Shown here: piece by piece, positions 48,790-60,600 of the stretch | Layout: the number at the start of each line of letters is the position of its first letter | Numbering within the stretch: the stretch's first letter is position 1 | Assembly (NCBI GenBank): GCA_040219575.1 | Contig: JAVJSD010000027.1 | Span: 70,775 to 134,774, forward strand | From: JAVJSD01 sp040219575 | Lineage (GTDB): Bacteria; Planctomycetota; Planctomycetia; Pirellulales; Pirellulaceae | DNA: 64,000 bases | Direction: 5' to 3' | The notes under the pieces: generated by a model | Seen by the model: the letters and a program-made list of their open reading frames with translations, nothing else | Databases searched by the model: none | What the model was told of the DNA's origin: nothing | Made by a program: the position numbers and the translations under genes

Positions 48790-49803
48790 TCAAAACCCGC
48801 GTTCGGCCCGCAAATCCTCGATATCCCGCAGGTGATACCCGATGCCCGCGTAGTCGAGCACGCGGCACAGGCCGCGCAGCGCGATGCCCATTCCGTCGGG
48901 ACCGCTGAAGCCGCCGAACTGTCCGCCCCCCTTCACATGCGGCTCCAGGTCGAGGAACACGCCGGGCACGCCGCGCTTCTTCAGCTTCTTTTCCAACTTG
49001 GGGATCAGGTTGCGGAAGTCCTTCATGATCCGCTCGTGGCCGCTGTCGCCGATGTCGGCCGGCACGAAGTGCTTGAGCGCCTCTTCGTCCACATGGTCGG
49101 TCCGCGCCAGCGGCGTGGGATTGGCGTAGTCCTTGATGTGCATCCAACCCAGGCCGGGCTTCATCTGGATGTACTGCTCGAACGTTTCGTCGGGCGAGCA
49201 GCCTTGCGTGATGATGTTGCCGGCGTCGTAGATCAGCACCAGCGAGGGATGATTGACTTGTTTGTGGATGGCGGCCAGCAACGCGCCGCTTTGGCCGACC
49301 AGGTTGGCCTCCACCTCCAGGCCGAAGATCAGATCGCTGCGATGGCAGGCCTCGGCGATCTGCCCCAGTTGATCGACGACCTGCGGCAGATGCTCCTGGG
49401 CCTCGGTGCCGCGGGGATGGTAAAACGAGAAGCCGCGGATCAGTTTGGTTTCGAAGGCGTGAGCCAGTTCACAGGCCTTGGCGACGTCCTTCTCGAGGTA
49501 CTTCTTGAACGGCACGTAGCGATTCTTGGTGCCGTCGTCGACATCCTGCAGCTTGACCTTGCCGATCGGCGAACCGAGCGACGACACGTTCAGCCCGTAC
49601 TCGTCCTCCAGGTGCCGAACCTTACTGATCTCCCCCTTGTTCAGCTCCATCACGTTCTTCACGCCGCCGCCGGCGTCGATGAAGCGGATGGTGTAGAACT
49701 GCAGTCCCAGCGCGGCGAAGGCGGCGAACTGCTGCTCGGCGGTCTTCTGATTGGCGGCCTCATCGGCGAATCCCGAGAGGATGACGTTCGGCTGATCGGC
49801 CAT
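48790..49803 (-). CDS. Sugar phosphate isomerase/epimerase-like TIM barrel protein
   Basis: A 337-residue cytosolic protein of the xylose-isomerase-like TIM-barrel family. Visible blocks: 'NVILSGFADEAANQKTAEQQ' at the N-terminus, 'FAALGLQFYTIRFIDAGGGV', 'ETKLIRGFSFYHPRGTEAQ', 'LIFGLEVEANLVGQSGAL' (metal-binding Glu), 'LVLIYDAGNIITQGCSPDET' (Asp), 'GLGWMHIKDYANPTPLART' (His-x-Lys-Asp) and 'GVFLDLEPHVKGGGQFGG' (final Glu). Typical of planctomycete sugar catabolism genes, often near Gfo/Idh/MocA oxidoreductases. Start at 49803; the region upstream holds no operon partner. Confidence 0.9.
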   Translation of the reverse strand: MADQPNVILSGFADEAANQKTAEQQFAAFAALGLQFYTIRFIDAGGGVKNVMELNKGEISKVRHLEDEYGLNVSSLGSPIGKVKLQDVDDGTKNRYVPFKKYLEKDVAKACELAHAFETKLIRGFSFYHPRGTEAQEHLPQVVDQLGQIAEACHRSDLIFGLEVEANLVGQSGALLAAIHKQVNHPSLVLIYDAGNIITQGCSPDETFEQYIQMKPGLGWMHIKDYANPTPLARTDHVDEEALKHFVPADIGDSGHERIMKDFRNLIPKLEKKLKKRGVPGVFLDLEPHVKGGGQFGGFSGPDGMGIALRGLCRVLDYAGIGYHLRDIEDLRAERGF

Positions 49804-50035
49804 GGGAGCGTAGCTTTCGATTGCGGGGAGGCGGGGAAACCGTGTCGGGGGAAACCGGCCATTGTGCGGCCAGCCCCGATCGGTTGCAAGGGCGGCGAGC
49901 GACGCGCACTGCCGGGCGGCGGCGCGGCGATTCGTCTTCCAAAACGGGAAACTGTCATGCGCCGTTAGAAATGTCCCCCAAGATAGCTGTCTTCAAGGAG
50001 ACGGCGATGGAGACGATTTCGATGAGCGTGGGTGA

Positions 50036-50284
50036 GCGTCGGCGGAACACCGGGGCGTTCGCAACTACAATCGTCCTCCCCGCCTGACCAAGAATCTCAT
50101 CCGTCAATGGGCGCGGAGCCACGAAGCGAAAACCGGCTCCTGGCCGCACGACAAATCCAGCCGGGTGCTCGACGATCCCGAGGAATCCTGGGCGGCGATC
50201 GACTTCGCGCTGCGCAGCGGCGGGCGCGGGTTGCCGGGAGTCTCAAGCCTGTCGCGGCTGCCGAGAGGTCGACAACCGAACTAA
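50036..50284 (+). pseudogene. Fragment of a planctomycete 'WADAHH-RTG' repeat protein
   Basis: An open frame from just after a TGA (50033-50035) to TAA at 50284, with no start codon at its head. It encodes 'AEHRGVRNYNRPPRLTKNLI', 'RQWARSHEAKTGSWPHDKSS', 'DDPEESWAAIDFALRSGGRG' and 'LPGVSSLSRL'. I recall a planctomycete protein family built from units like 'ILxWADAHHARTGxWP ... PGETWxxVDxALRxGxRGLPGGSSLxRLL'; this fragment matches one unit with changes. It is a decayed piece in the 501-bp gap between the isomerase and sulfotransferase genes; the rest of that gap (49804-50035) holds nothing I can identify. Confidence 0.6.
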
Positions 50285-50304
50285 TCCGCCACGATCACGC
50301 AACT

Positions 50305-51189
50305 TCAAGAGTTCGCCTGCTTGAGCTCCGCTTGCTCAATCGCCTGCTGATAGCTTGTAGGATACCCGAAGCTGGCCATGACCTTCCCGTGCTGCCCGAT
50401 GACGGTCTCCACTTGCGCGGGCGTTAAGACGTCGGTCCAGGTATGGACCTTGCCGCGACGGAAGAATCGACCGCTCACGGAGCTCGGGGATCTCTCTGCG
50501 AACGAATCCTGCTGTTCAACCTCTTGCAGCACGTCAAAGGATGAAAATCGGACGGCTCGTTGTAGACGGTCTTGGTCCAGATCCCAATCGAGGAACTCGA
50601 TCAACTTGGAGAATTCCTCGAGCGGCCGGGATTGCAGGTCTTCGTACCGAATCGTCAGCAGGGGGAAGTCGCGTCGCGCGGTCCACGACACGACATGTTG
50701 GCTCCAGGTGGTGATGTACTGCGCCACGAACGGCCAATTCGGTCCTCCCAGTCGCTGACTGGGGTTGTTCATCGCCGCGATTGCTTCGTCGATCGTCAGT
50801 CCCGCATGATCAGCGAACGAGTCGACGACGTCCAACGGATTGCGAAGGAGATAGACGGCGCAGCGCGTCAACTCCGACCGTATCAACGGGTAGCCGAAGT
50901 GGCGGACCCTCGCGTTGTGCGTCTTGAGATACTTCGCCTTGCCCAGATCGCGCGCGAGATGCTCTTGAATCCAGCGGCGGTGCGCGTCGATTTCGATGTC
51001 GGTCAGTTCTTCGCGACGCTTCCCGGACAGACGGACGAAGAGATCGTATCGGCTCTCCGAGGCGGAGAACTCATAGATACGTTTCAAGTCCAGCGGCCGA
51101 TCCGCGTCCAGAAGATAGGCCGTCAGAAACGCTCGCACCCAAGTGTTGCCCGACTTGGGAAACGAGGCTAACCAGGTTAGCGTTCGCAT
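50305..51189 (-). CDS. PAPS-dependent sulfotransferase
   Basis: Cytosolic sulfotransferase of about 294 residues that transfers sulfate from PAPS to a hydroxyl or amine. It starts at once with the 5'-phosphosulfate loop 'LASFPKSGNTWVRAFLTAYL', followed by the 3'-phosphate site 'AVYLLRNPLDVVDSFADHAG' (Arg-Asn-Pro-x-Asp-Val, then Ser). 'WTARRDFPLLTIRYEDLQSR' is the conserved Tyr-Glu-Asp-Leu helix and 'GRFFRRGKVHTWTDVLTPAQ' the C-terminal 'RxGxxxxW' segment. The start is uncertain: three ATG codons at 51201, 51195 and 51189, all with poor ribosome-binding sites; 51189 is the latest that keeps the fold. With a sulfatase in the window, it points to sulfated-glycan metabolism, but the acceptor is unknown. 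Confidence 0.88.
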   Translation of the reverse strand: MRTLTWLASFPKSGNTWVRAFLTAYLLDADRPLDLKRIYEFSASESRYDLFVRLSGKRREELTDIEIDAHRRWIQEHLARDLGKAKYLKTHNARVRHFGYPLIRSELTRCAVYLLRNPLDVVDSFADHAGLTIDEAIAAMNNPSQRLGGPNWPFVAQYITTWSQHVVSWTARRDFPLLTIRYEDLQSRPLEEFSKLIEFLDWDLDQDRLQRAVRFSSFDVLQEVEQQDSFAERSPSSVSGRFFRRGKVHTWTDVLTPAQVETVIGQHGKVMASFGYPTSYQQAIEQAELKQANS

Positions 51190-51330
51190 CGACATCCGCA
51201 TCCGCGATAGAAGTAGCCCGCGCCTCCAGCGGAGAATTCCTGCCATGCCAGCATAGGCGGCCCTCCGCTCGACCGTCAAGCAAAGTGGCAAGCGGCGACC
51301 GCATCCCAATTTCAACATCTCCCGTCCGAT

Positions 51331-51450
51331 AGGCTCTGTAGGGGAACGCTGACGTCGAACATCGACTGTTCGCGACGCTCCTGAAAGTCTCTTCGATTCA
51401 ATGCCGTCGGAAGTCTTACCACTTCCGCTACGACATTCCCCGACAAAGCC
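51331..51450. mobile_element. Dispersed palindromic element, copy E (degenerate)
   Basis: The left end 'AGGCTCTGTAGGGGAACGCT' and the right part 'GGAAGTCTTACCACTTCCGC' + TAC (51409-51432) followed by 'CGACAAAGCC' (51441-51450) match the termini and second hairpin of the family. The first hairpin is largely lost. It lies between the divergent sulfotransferase and RHS genes, just before the likely promoter of the giant gene. Confidence 0.55.
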
Positions 51451-51463
51451 TCGCACAAAATGC

Positions 51464-51493
51464 TTGACAAGCTGTATCGATTTGAAGTATGAA
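51464..51493 (+). promoter_or_regulatory. Candidate sigma-70-type promoter of the giant RHS gene
   Basis: A perfect -35 TTGACA (51464-51469) is followed after 18 bases by TATGAA (51488-51493), in a locally AT-rich patch. It is about 190 bp upstream of the giant gene's start, on its strand, and just past repeat copy E. Downstream of it, 51520-51640 holds partial GTAGGGCAAGG repeats and a GC-rich leader. Confidence 0.5.
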
Positions 51494-51679
51494 TCCGGTT
51501 ACTGCAAGGGCTATCGGGGCCCAAAGTAGGGCAAGGTCTTATTCCTCCACGCGACCGCCGTAGGGCAAGGAACGAAGCGGTTCACGGGCACGGGGGCCCG
51601 CGCGTCGAGTGATTGGCTGCTATCGCCACCGTTATCCGTCGCGTCATTGGAAGTCTCTCTTGAGGCTGGGGATGATCGC

Positions 51680-54600
51680 ATGCGCATGCCAATTCGTTAT
51701 TGGGCAAGAACGTTGCGCCGACTCGGGCTTCGCTGGGTTGAGCAAAAGAAAAAGCTACCGACGCGAAGGAGCCGCATTCTTGGGCTCGAAGCTCTCGAGG
51801 AGCGCCGCGTGCTGGCGGTGAGCATCGACGGTTTCGGCCTGGTGGAAGACACTGGCGTCCCCGGCGATCTCATCACCACCAACCCCGAACTCAGCGGCGT
51901 CGTCAACGGCGACTTTTACGACGGCTACGCCGACGTCGTGTTCGACGTGGACGGAGATGGGCTCGAGGAGGAGATCATCGACATCGACGCCCCTGGGATG
52001 TCGTTCAACTTCGATCCATCGCTCTATGCCGCCCCGTCGGAGGATCCCATCACCATCGACTACTGGTATCGGGAGTACGACGAGTGGGCGTATGAGATCG
52101 AAACAGGAAGCGTGAATTCCTTCACGTTCACCTGGGCCGAGCCGGACCCGGCGATCGGCGTTCTTGGCCCTGACGGCGAAACGCTGGAGGACGGCGTCGA
52201 GGAGATCGATTTCGGCGTCACCGAGGTCGGCACGCCCGTCGAATTGACGTTCGTCATCGAGAATGCGGGGGAAGGCGAACTCGAACTGGATCCGTTGTCC
52301 CTAAGCGTCCCGACGGGCTTCCTCCTCGGCATCAACTTCGACGAATTCGCGCCGGCGGGGGAATCGACCAGCTTCACGATCACGCTCGAGGCTTCGTCGG
52401 CGGGCGTCTTCAGTGGGACTGTCAGCTTCGACGTGCTGAATGATCCCCAATACACGTCGTTCAGTTTCGACGTCAAGGGAGAGGTGGTCGACGTCTCCCT
52501 CGACGATCTCGAGCAGGACGGCGACGGAAACTTCGCCGGAACCGCCAACGGCGATTTCAACGGCAACAGCATCCGCATCGACTTTGCTCACGGTTGCGAC
52601 GTGGGCGCGTCCGTGTCCGTCTCAAGCCCCGGCCAGGCCTTCCTGTACAACCCACTGGCGGCCGAACCGACGCTCGCTTACTTCGGCGGCTCACTCGATC
52701 TCTCGTACCGCTACGTAGTCCTTGACTCCAATGGCAACGCCGTTTGGACGGGCGACTGGGGTTCGTTCTCGCTGACTTACAGTCCTCCGCAGAGCGGCCC
52801 CGTGACGGTCGCCAGCCACCTTGGGAGCCGGATGATCTTCGAGGACAGCGAAGACGTCATTATCGACCTGCGGGACATCTTCCAGGCCGACCCCGAGGAG
52901 GTGCTCGAGTTCGATGTGACAAACACTCCCAATCCGGACTTGGTCCAGTGGATCGTCAAGGACTGGGCGCTGCGGCTTAGAATGGAACCGGATGCGAACG
53001 GCTGCGCGAATATTGTCGTCGAGGCGAAGGGAAAAACCAGCAACGACACCGCCAAGAGTACGCTGCGACTGCACGTGAAGTCGGTCAACGACCACCCTAC
53101 GACGACTGGCTTTGTCGATCCACTGACAGGCTCCTTTGAACCGCTCACACTCACGGAGGACTTCGACGAGCACACATTCAGCATCGCGAATGTGTTTTCG
53201 GATTTGGCGGAGGAGGAAACGCCCGATCTGCGTTACGCCGTCAGCCTCGTCGATCACAGCTTTCCGGGCAATCCCATCAAACAAGCTACGATCGACGGCA
53301 CGAACATCAAGTTTCAGTCGGTGGACGACATGTTTGGTTGGGCGCAGTACTCCGTGCAGGCGACCGACGACGATGGCGGCTCGGTGGCCACGACCTTGTG
53401 GGTCGTCGTCGATCCATCAAATGATACGCCGACCAAGTCGGAAATCACCGACATGTGGTTCGACAACTTCTCTGAATCGTCGATCGTGGTCGATTTGTGG
53501 CGGCACTTCAGCGACGTCGAAGATCGATCGTACCTCGACTATTCCATCGGCCCGCCGAGCGACGGCTCGATCTTCGAGTCCGGCCCCACCATCAGTGACG
53601 GCCTGCTGATGTTCAAGATCATCGAACCGCCCCTGGATCAGGAGATTATCACGACCGTCACGCTGACGGTCACCGCGTCGGATCGAGACGGAGGCTCCGT
53701 ACAGGATTCGTTCGATGTCAGCGTAGAATTCATTCCCACCGGATCGCCGACTCCCACACCGACAGGCGGCACACCGACATGCACAAGCACACCGACGTGT
53801 ACCGCAACGCCGACAACGACGCCCGTTCCCGAGATTACCGTCGATCTTGACATCGGCGCCCCGGACGAGTTTGAGGAAGGATCGCCGAGCGAGGGGCAAA
53901 TGCGCGGCGTCTTCCTTGCGGTCAACGACGACCACGACGAAGGAAACCTGGGCGATCCCGTGCAGGTCGAGCTTGCCGACGGCGTCATGGCCTGGGAACT
54001 GGAGCGAGCGGCTGACAACCAGCCCGATCGAGGACTATCGCAGGGCGTTCTCGGCCAAGACTATTGGGAAGACTCCGTCGACTACGCCGGTTCGTACTAC
54101 TACTTCGACGTGCTGCACGAGGACGTACTCCACGCCAGTCTCTCGTTCACCTCGACGTCCAGCGATCCGAGCTATCCCGAGTACGGCTACGTCGATGGCG
54201 CGTTGAAGATCGCCTTCCCCGACAACCTCAACGTCTGGGCGCCCGCCAGCGCCGTCTATCCCGGTTACTATGGCTACATGGGGGAGGAATTGATTGAACG
54301 TTGGGTCGCCTTGTCCAGCGGCCACCAGTTCCCCGTCGCGCAGAGCCTAGGGCGGACCATTCCGCTGGTGATCGAGGCGATGTCGGATGAAGACGGGCAG
54401 GGGCAGCCCGCGGGCAGCGTCGACCTTGTCGGCGAATTCGTCGTCTCTGGCGAAGCCTCCCCCGCCGCCAGCGACACCGGCACGATTCACGTCATCGGGC
54501 TCAGTCACGACGGCGGCGACGGCATGCTGCTGGTCAACGGCGGCGACAAAGATCATGACGGCGTCGCCGATTCCCTCGACGGTTTCAATCTCGACTCCTA

Positions 54601-57600
54601 CAAAGGGGTGACGGACCAATCGGAGGACGACATCGTCGGCGCCTCGTCGTCGTTCGCGCCCGTCACCGTCAAGATCCCGCAAAGCGTGATCGACCTGGGG
54701 GAAGCCCGCGTCCGCATTGTCTACGCCGCTTCGGATCCGCTGGGCGCGGGCATTGGGCCGACCGGCAGCCGCCTGATCGCCCCCGGGGCGCTGCGGCTGT
54801 GGACCATCGATGAAGCGGCGGCCCGCGACCCGCACAGCGTCGAAGACGGCGGCCATTTCCTCGCCTCCAGCGACAGCCGCTGGTTCTGGAACGCCAATTT
54901 CTGGGGCGGCTTCTACGCCGGCGGCCTGTGGACGGACGATTCCGGGCAAATGGAATTCATCGACGACGCCTTCTACGACCCGACCGGCGCATACAGCTTC
55001 AACGGCGCCGACAGCTTCGCCCTCGATGATCTCGGCAATATTGATGAAGACGGCAACCTGACGTTCTACGTCGAGGGGTTGCACCCCGGCGAATTCTCCG
55101 TGCAAGTGCTCGTTGCGCCGAACGAAGATAGCGGATACGTGCTTCGTGAAGTCGTCGACCTGGAGTTCGGCAACGAGGTGACGATCGCCGCCAGCGACGC
55201 TTTCGGCGCCGAAACCAGCGACGGCAGCGACGCCGCCGCGTTCACCATCAGTCGCGGCGAAGGCGTCACGACCGGCAACCTCAATGTCTACTACCAATTG
55301 GTGATCGATCCCGACTCCGCCTACGCGCATGATCCCTATCTGCGACTGGCCGCGCAGGACTTCACCGCCAGCTATCTCCACGGTTACGACAACTACGGCT
55401 ACTTCGCGAGCAACTACCAGTACTGGCTCGACAGCGTCGACTACGGCTACTGGATGGACGGGGGCGCCATCTACGATCCCTTTACCGAGTGGTATTTTGA
55501 TTCGCTGCTGTTCGCCGATCCGGCCATCGATGGTTTCTACAGTCCTGGCGACGGCGTCTACACGAACTACGCCAGCCTGGTGCGCGACAGCTTCACGATG
55601 GTGGGCACGGCGGTGATTCCGCATGGACAGTCGGCGGTCGACATCACGATCAATCCCGTGGATGACGATCGCACCGAGTGGGACGAAGTCATCACGCTCC
55701 AACTCATCACGTACCAGCAGTACGTCGACATGCACAAGAACCCGCCGTCGGTGGGCGTGTCGGATTCAGAAAACAGCTACGACATCAACAATCCCTACAC
55801 GGAGCGCCGCCCGCAACCGACGCACCCCGCACCCAACAACGCCCACCCGGGCGGCGCGTCGCACTACATCCTCGGCGCAAGCAGTTCGGCCACGGTCACC
55901 ATCCTCGACAACGACCACATCGACGGCCAAACCACGCGCAACGTCGACGTGGAGAGCACCGGCCTGGTCCAGGAGATGATCTCCAACGGCGCCGTCGCCG
56001 TCTCCGTGTACGACGGCAGCCTGACGCTCGTGCTGCCGCTGGGCGACATTCCCAACTATCGCTCCAACGACAACCTCCGCACGCTCGTCGATGTTGAAAT
56101 GCGCATCCCCTGGAACGAGAGCCAGTTCCCCTCCGCCCTCAGCGGCAAACTCACGGTCGCCGGCGTCCAGGGCGCCTCCATCGCGTTTCCCACCACTCCG
56201 CTCAACCAGTACCTCGCCGAAAACCCGGCCCGCACGATCCGTCTGGTCGTCGTCGGCCCTTCCGACCTCGAGGACTTCCTGCCCACGGGCCACTACGACT
56301 ACGACGTCGAGTTCACCGCCACGATCGACGGCAAGGAATACGATCGCACCGTCCGCGGCGCCACCGAAATCATCAACCTCGTCGGCGACGTGTACGGAAC
56401 CGACGAGTTCGGCAAGCGCTGGTGGCTCGACGGACTCGACCGTCTCGCCCCCAGCGACAATATCACGCCGCAGGGCCCGGCCAGCGACGTAAACGGAAAC
56501 TCGACCGCTTCGCGACTCGCCGCCGAGGGCGCCACGCCTCATCAAAGCGGCGTCGCCTTGATCCGCGGCGACAACACCTCGGCCTGGTACGTATCGTCGG
56601 AGGTGGAGAGCGAAACGCTCGACGTCAACAGCACCGAGGACGCCGCCCACGTCAGCTTCGGCCCGATCGACGACGGCGGCTGGGGCCACGCACCCGGCTA
56701 CCTCTACAGCAGCGCCGGCCTGGCCGAAGAACAGCGCACCGTCTCCTGGCAGTTCACCGATCTCGACGTCGGCGGGCAGTACCAACTGTTCGTCAACTAT
56801 CGCTCCGGTCCCGACCGCGCCTCGAACGCCCCCTACACCATCACGGGCGCCCAGGCGGTCGGCAGCGGCGCTGCAACGAAGACCGTCTACGTCGACCAAC
56901 GCTACGCTGCTCGGAATGACTATTCCTGGGGCGACCAGTGGCGCAGCCTCGGCTTCTACGTCGCCACGGGCGACACGATCACCGTCACGCTCAGCACCCA
57001 GATCGGCATCGACAGCTTCGCCGACGGCGTCGTCGTCGCCGACCAGGCCAAGATCGTCAAGCAGTGGAACTATTTCACGCCCGACGGCAGCATCAACAAG
57101 CTGCTGTACGGCGAACTGCAGTACGAAGATCCCTTCAACCCGGGCGAATTTCTCACCGTCTCCACCGGCGGCTTCTGGGTCGACCCCGACTACGATCCCC
57201 AACCCGGCCACTTCACGCTGCTCACCAAGTACGGCGACCACTACGACTTCAACGCCCAGGGCCTGCTCGAAGCCACCCAGGACCCGAACCGCAATCGCGT
57301 CGAACTCGCCTACATCGACGCCGACAACGACTCCCGCGTCGACGAACTCCAGACCATCACCACCCAGGGCGGCCTGACCACCACATTTGTCTACAACGGC
57401 GACTACTTGGACTACGTTTCCGACTACACCCAGTCATCCAGCCGCCACACCGATTTCGTGATCACCGCCGGCCAGGTGACCGATGTCTACCAACCCTTCG
57501 CGGGCTTCGTACAACCCCACTCCCGATTCGTCTATGACGCTAACGACTACCTGACCAACGTCTGGGACGGGGAAGACAACCACACGGTCGTAACCATCAC

Positions 57601-60600
57601 CGCCGAAGGCCAGGTCAGCGGTGTCCAAGATCCCGACGCAACCAGCGTCAGTTGGTCGATTCAATCGGTGCTTGCCAGCGGCCTCGGATTTGTCAAGAAG
57701 CCTGGGGACGGCGAGATCGGTGTTCATTTCGACCCCTACGAGGATGGACCACTCTATCAGGCGCGGGCGCACTACACGGATCCGCGAGGAATCAACTGGC
57801 GCTATCAGACTGACGATTTCGGCCTGCTGTTGGCGCACGATTCTCCAACGACGTCGAGTTCGAATCAGGAGGACGTCTGGCGCTGGGAGCGCAACAAGCA
57901 TGGCCTCGTAACCAAGTCCATCGAGCCGGCGGGAGGCGGCGGGTACGACAAGAACTTGCCGGAACTCGAGACAACCTACACCTACACCACCTGGTACGAC
58001 CTGGAGTCCGTCAAATACGCCGACGACACCACCGAGAGCTGGACGTACAGCAACCATTTCCACGCCATCGCGTCGCACACCAACCAGCTGCAACAGACAA
58101 CGCAGTACCAGCGCGACGCGCGGGGCAACCTCGAGCGGCTCATTGAGCCTGCCGGTCCGCACAACCCTTCGCGGACCACCCACTTCACCTACACGCCGCC
58201 TCCCACGACCATCGCGGAATCGCCAGGCGGCCTGGTGCGGATCACCACTCAGGCCGAAGGGACTTCCGACGAAGTCAAAACCAAGACCGACTACTACCAG
58301 AGCGGGCTGCACATCGGCCTGGTGAGCCAGGAAACCTACGCCTGGCAAACCCCGGTTGAAACCTGGGTGCAATACGAATACGCACCCGGCCAGCGCAACC
58401 CCCTCCTCGTTCGCGACGAACTCGGCCGCGAAACGCAAACCCACTACGACAACCTCGACCGCCTGGTGCAGGTGATCCAACCCAACGGCGGCGCCGGCGC
58501 TCCCACGACGGTGTACCAGTACGACGCCGTCGGCAACCAGGTCGCGGTGATCGTCAACGGCGCCGAAACGACCTATCAGTATGACGGAATGAACCGGCTC
58601 CGTTGGGTGCTCCCTCCCGTCGCGCCCGGCGGACATGCGGAAACCCTCGCTCCCGCCAAGACGGAGTATCAGTACGACGCGAACGGAAATCTGCTGTTCG
58701 AAATCTTACACGTCGACGGCGCCGACGCCTTCTCCCAAACAGCCGACCGATTCACTGGCTACATCTACGACGCCAGAAATCTCGTCCAGCAATCCAGGCA
58801 GAATGCAGCGATTCCTTCTGGAATCGCCAATGCGCCAGCCGAAGTGACGCTTCAACCAATCGTCGAGTATCGGTACGATGCGCTGGGAAACCTGCGATTC
58901 TCGACGTCGCCTCGCGGCCTCACCGACTCCAGTGGAACCACGATCAAGACGAAATACCATACCGACAAGCTCGGACGGGTATGGAAAGTCGAGTCGCCGT
59001 CAAGTTCGGAAACCTGGGCTACAGATGGCGGACACGCCTCGCCGGAGGTCATCAAGCAGTACGACGATCTCGGTCGAATATTGCAGGTTAGCACATCGAC
59101 AGGAACAGGAAGCACGCTTGGCCAGGCCGTCACCAAATTCACCTACGACGCTTTTGATCGGTTGGTCCGCGAATACGCCCCGGCCGACGCCAATGGTGAC
59201 ATACTCGAGACGATCTTCGAGTATGACCTGCGAGACAACCTGATCGGCACGATCCAGCAGGGGCCCGGCTTCTTGCCCCGGGGAACGCGCAACTATTACG
59301 ACGACTTGGACCGCCTCATCGCGGTCGACCATCCCGATCCTTCGCCGTGGCAACTCGGCACGGTTACCTTCTATGCCTACAACCAAGTGGGCGACCTCCA
59401 GCGCGAGTTGGTCCACGCCGGTGCGATTTCCCCCACTACCGAGCTGCATGTTGGCGATGGCGCAGCCGATGACATCGACGCCGACGCCATCCAATTGCTG
59501 AGCCAGAACCGGGTGGCCCGGCTCACGAAGTATACGACGAACTCGCTCGGACAAGTAACGTCCGTCACCGCCCCGGACGTTGACGGAAATGGCGCACTAG
59601 CGCCCACCGTGACCACGTACCTTCACGATGTCAATGGCGCCGTCACCAGCACGACCGTCTCCTTTCAGGAACACAATTCCGAAGGGCAGATCGCTAGCGG
59701 ATCGTTGACCACCACCACCCAATACGACGCGCTCGGCCGCGCCTGGAAGACGATTCAGCCGTCCGACGATTTCGGCGATCATCTGGAAACCGAAACCGTC
59801 TACAACCGCGATGGATCCGTCGCCAAGTCGATCTTCAAAGAATTCGACTACCCCAGCGGCGAGGAGTCCCGTGACACGCAATACGAGTACGACCTCTCCG
59901 GTCGTCTGGTCCACACGGCCTCTCCCGAACCGGCCGCCGGAGAGTCCCGCCTCCACACGTGGCAATTCTACGATCGGGCCGGCAACCTTATTCGCGACAT
60001 CGCCGCGAATGGCCAGATCACGAATTACGCATACGACTTCCTCGACCGTCGCATCACGATCGATCCAGTTACGACCGGCCTGCCCACGCAGTCCCTTCAA
60101 TACTACGCCGACGGCACGCTACTTCAGCACCAGGTAGGCGTCAACGTCGTCGATTACACCTACGACGCGCTCGGCAGAATGCTCAGCGAAACAAAGCACG
60201 ACAACGGGCAGACGCTGACGACCTTCTACGACCGCAGTGTATTCGGCGACATCGTCCGGGTCGAGGACCCTTCCGAAAACATCACCTACTATCAATATGA
60301 TTCCTATGGACGCGTCAGTTGGGAAGCGATCACTCCTGGTGGAATTTACCAACGTCGGCGCTTTAATCGCGACGAGTTCGGCAACATCATCCAAGCGATC
60401 GATCGACTCGGCCGCACCATCCAGTACGAATACAACCAGGTAGGACTGAAGACCACGGAAACGTGGTACGACACGGACACAAGCGACGCCATTCCCCTGC
60501 CGATCACGACCGGCTTCACTAAACTCTACGAGGCGGAATTCAGCTACACCGGCCTTGGCGAACTCCAAACTGCCTCCGACGAAACGACTCCCCTGCAAAC

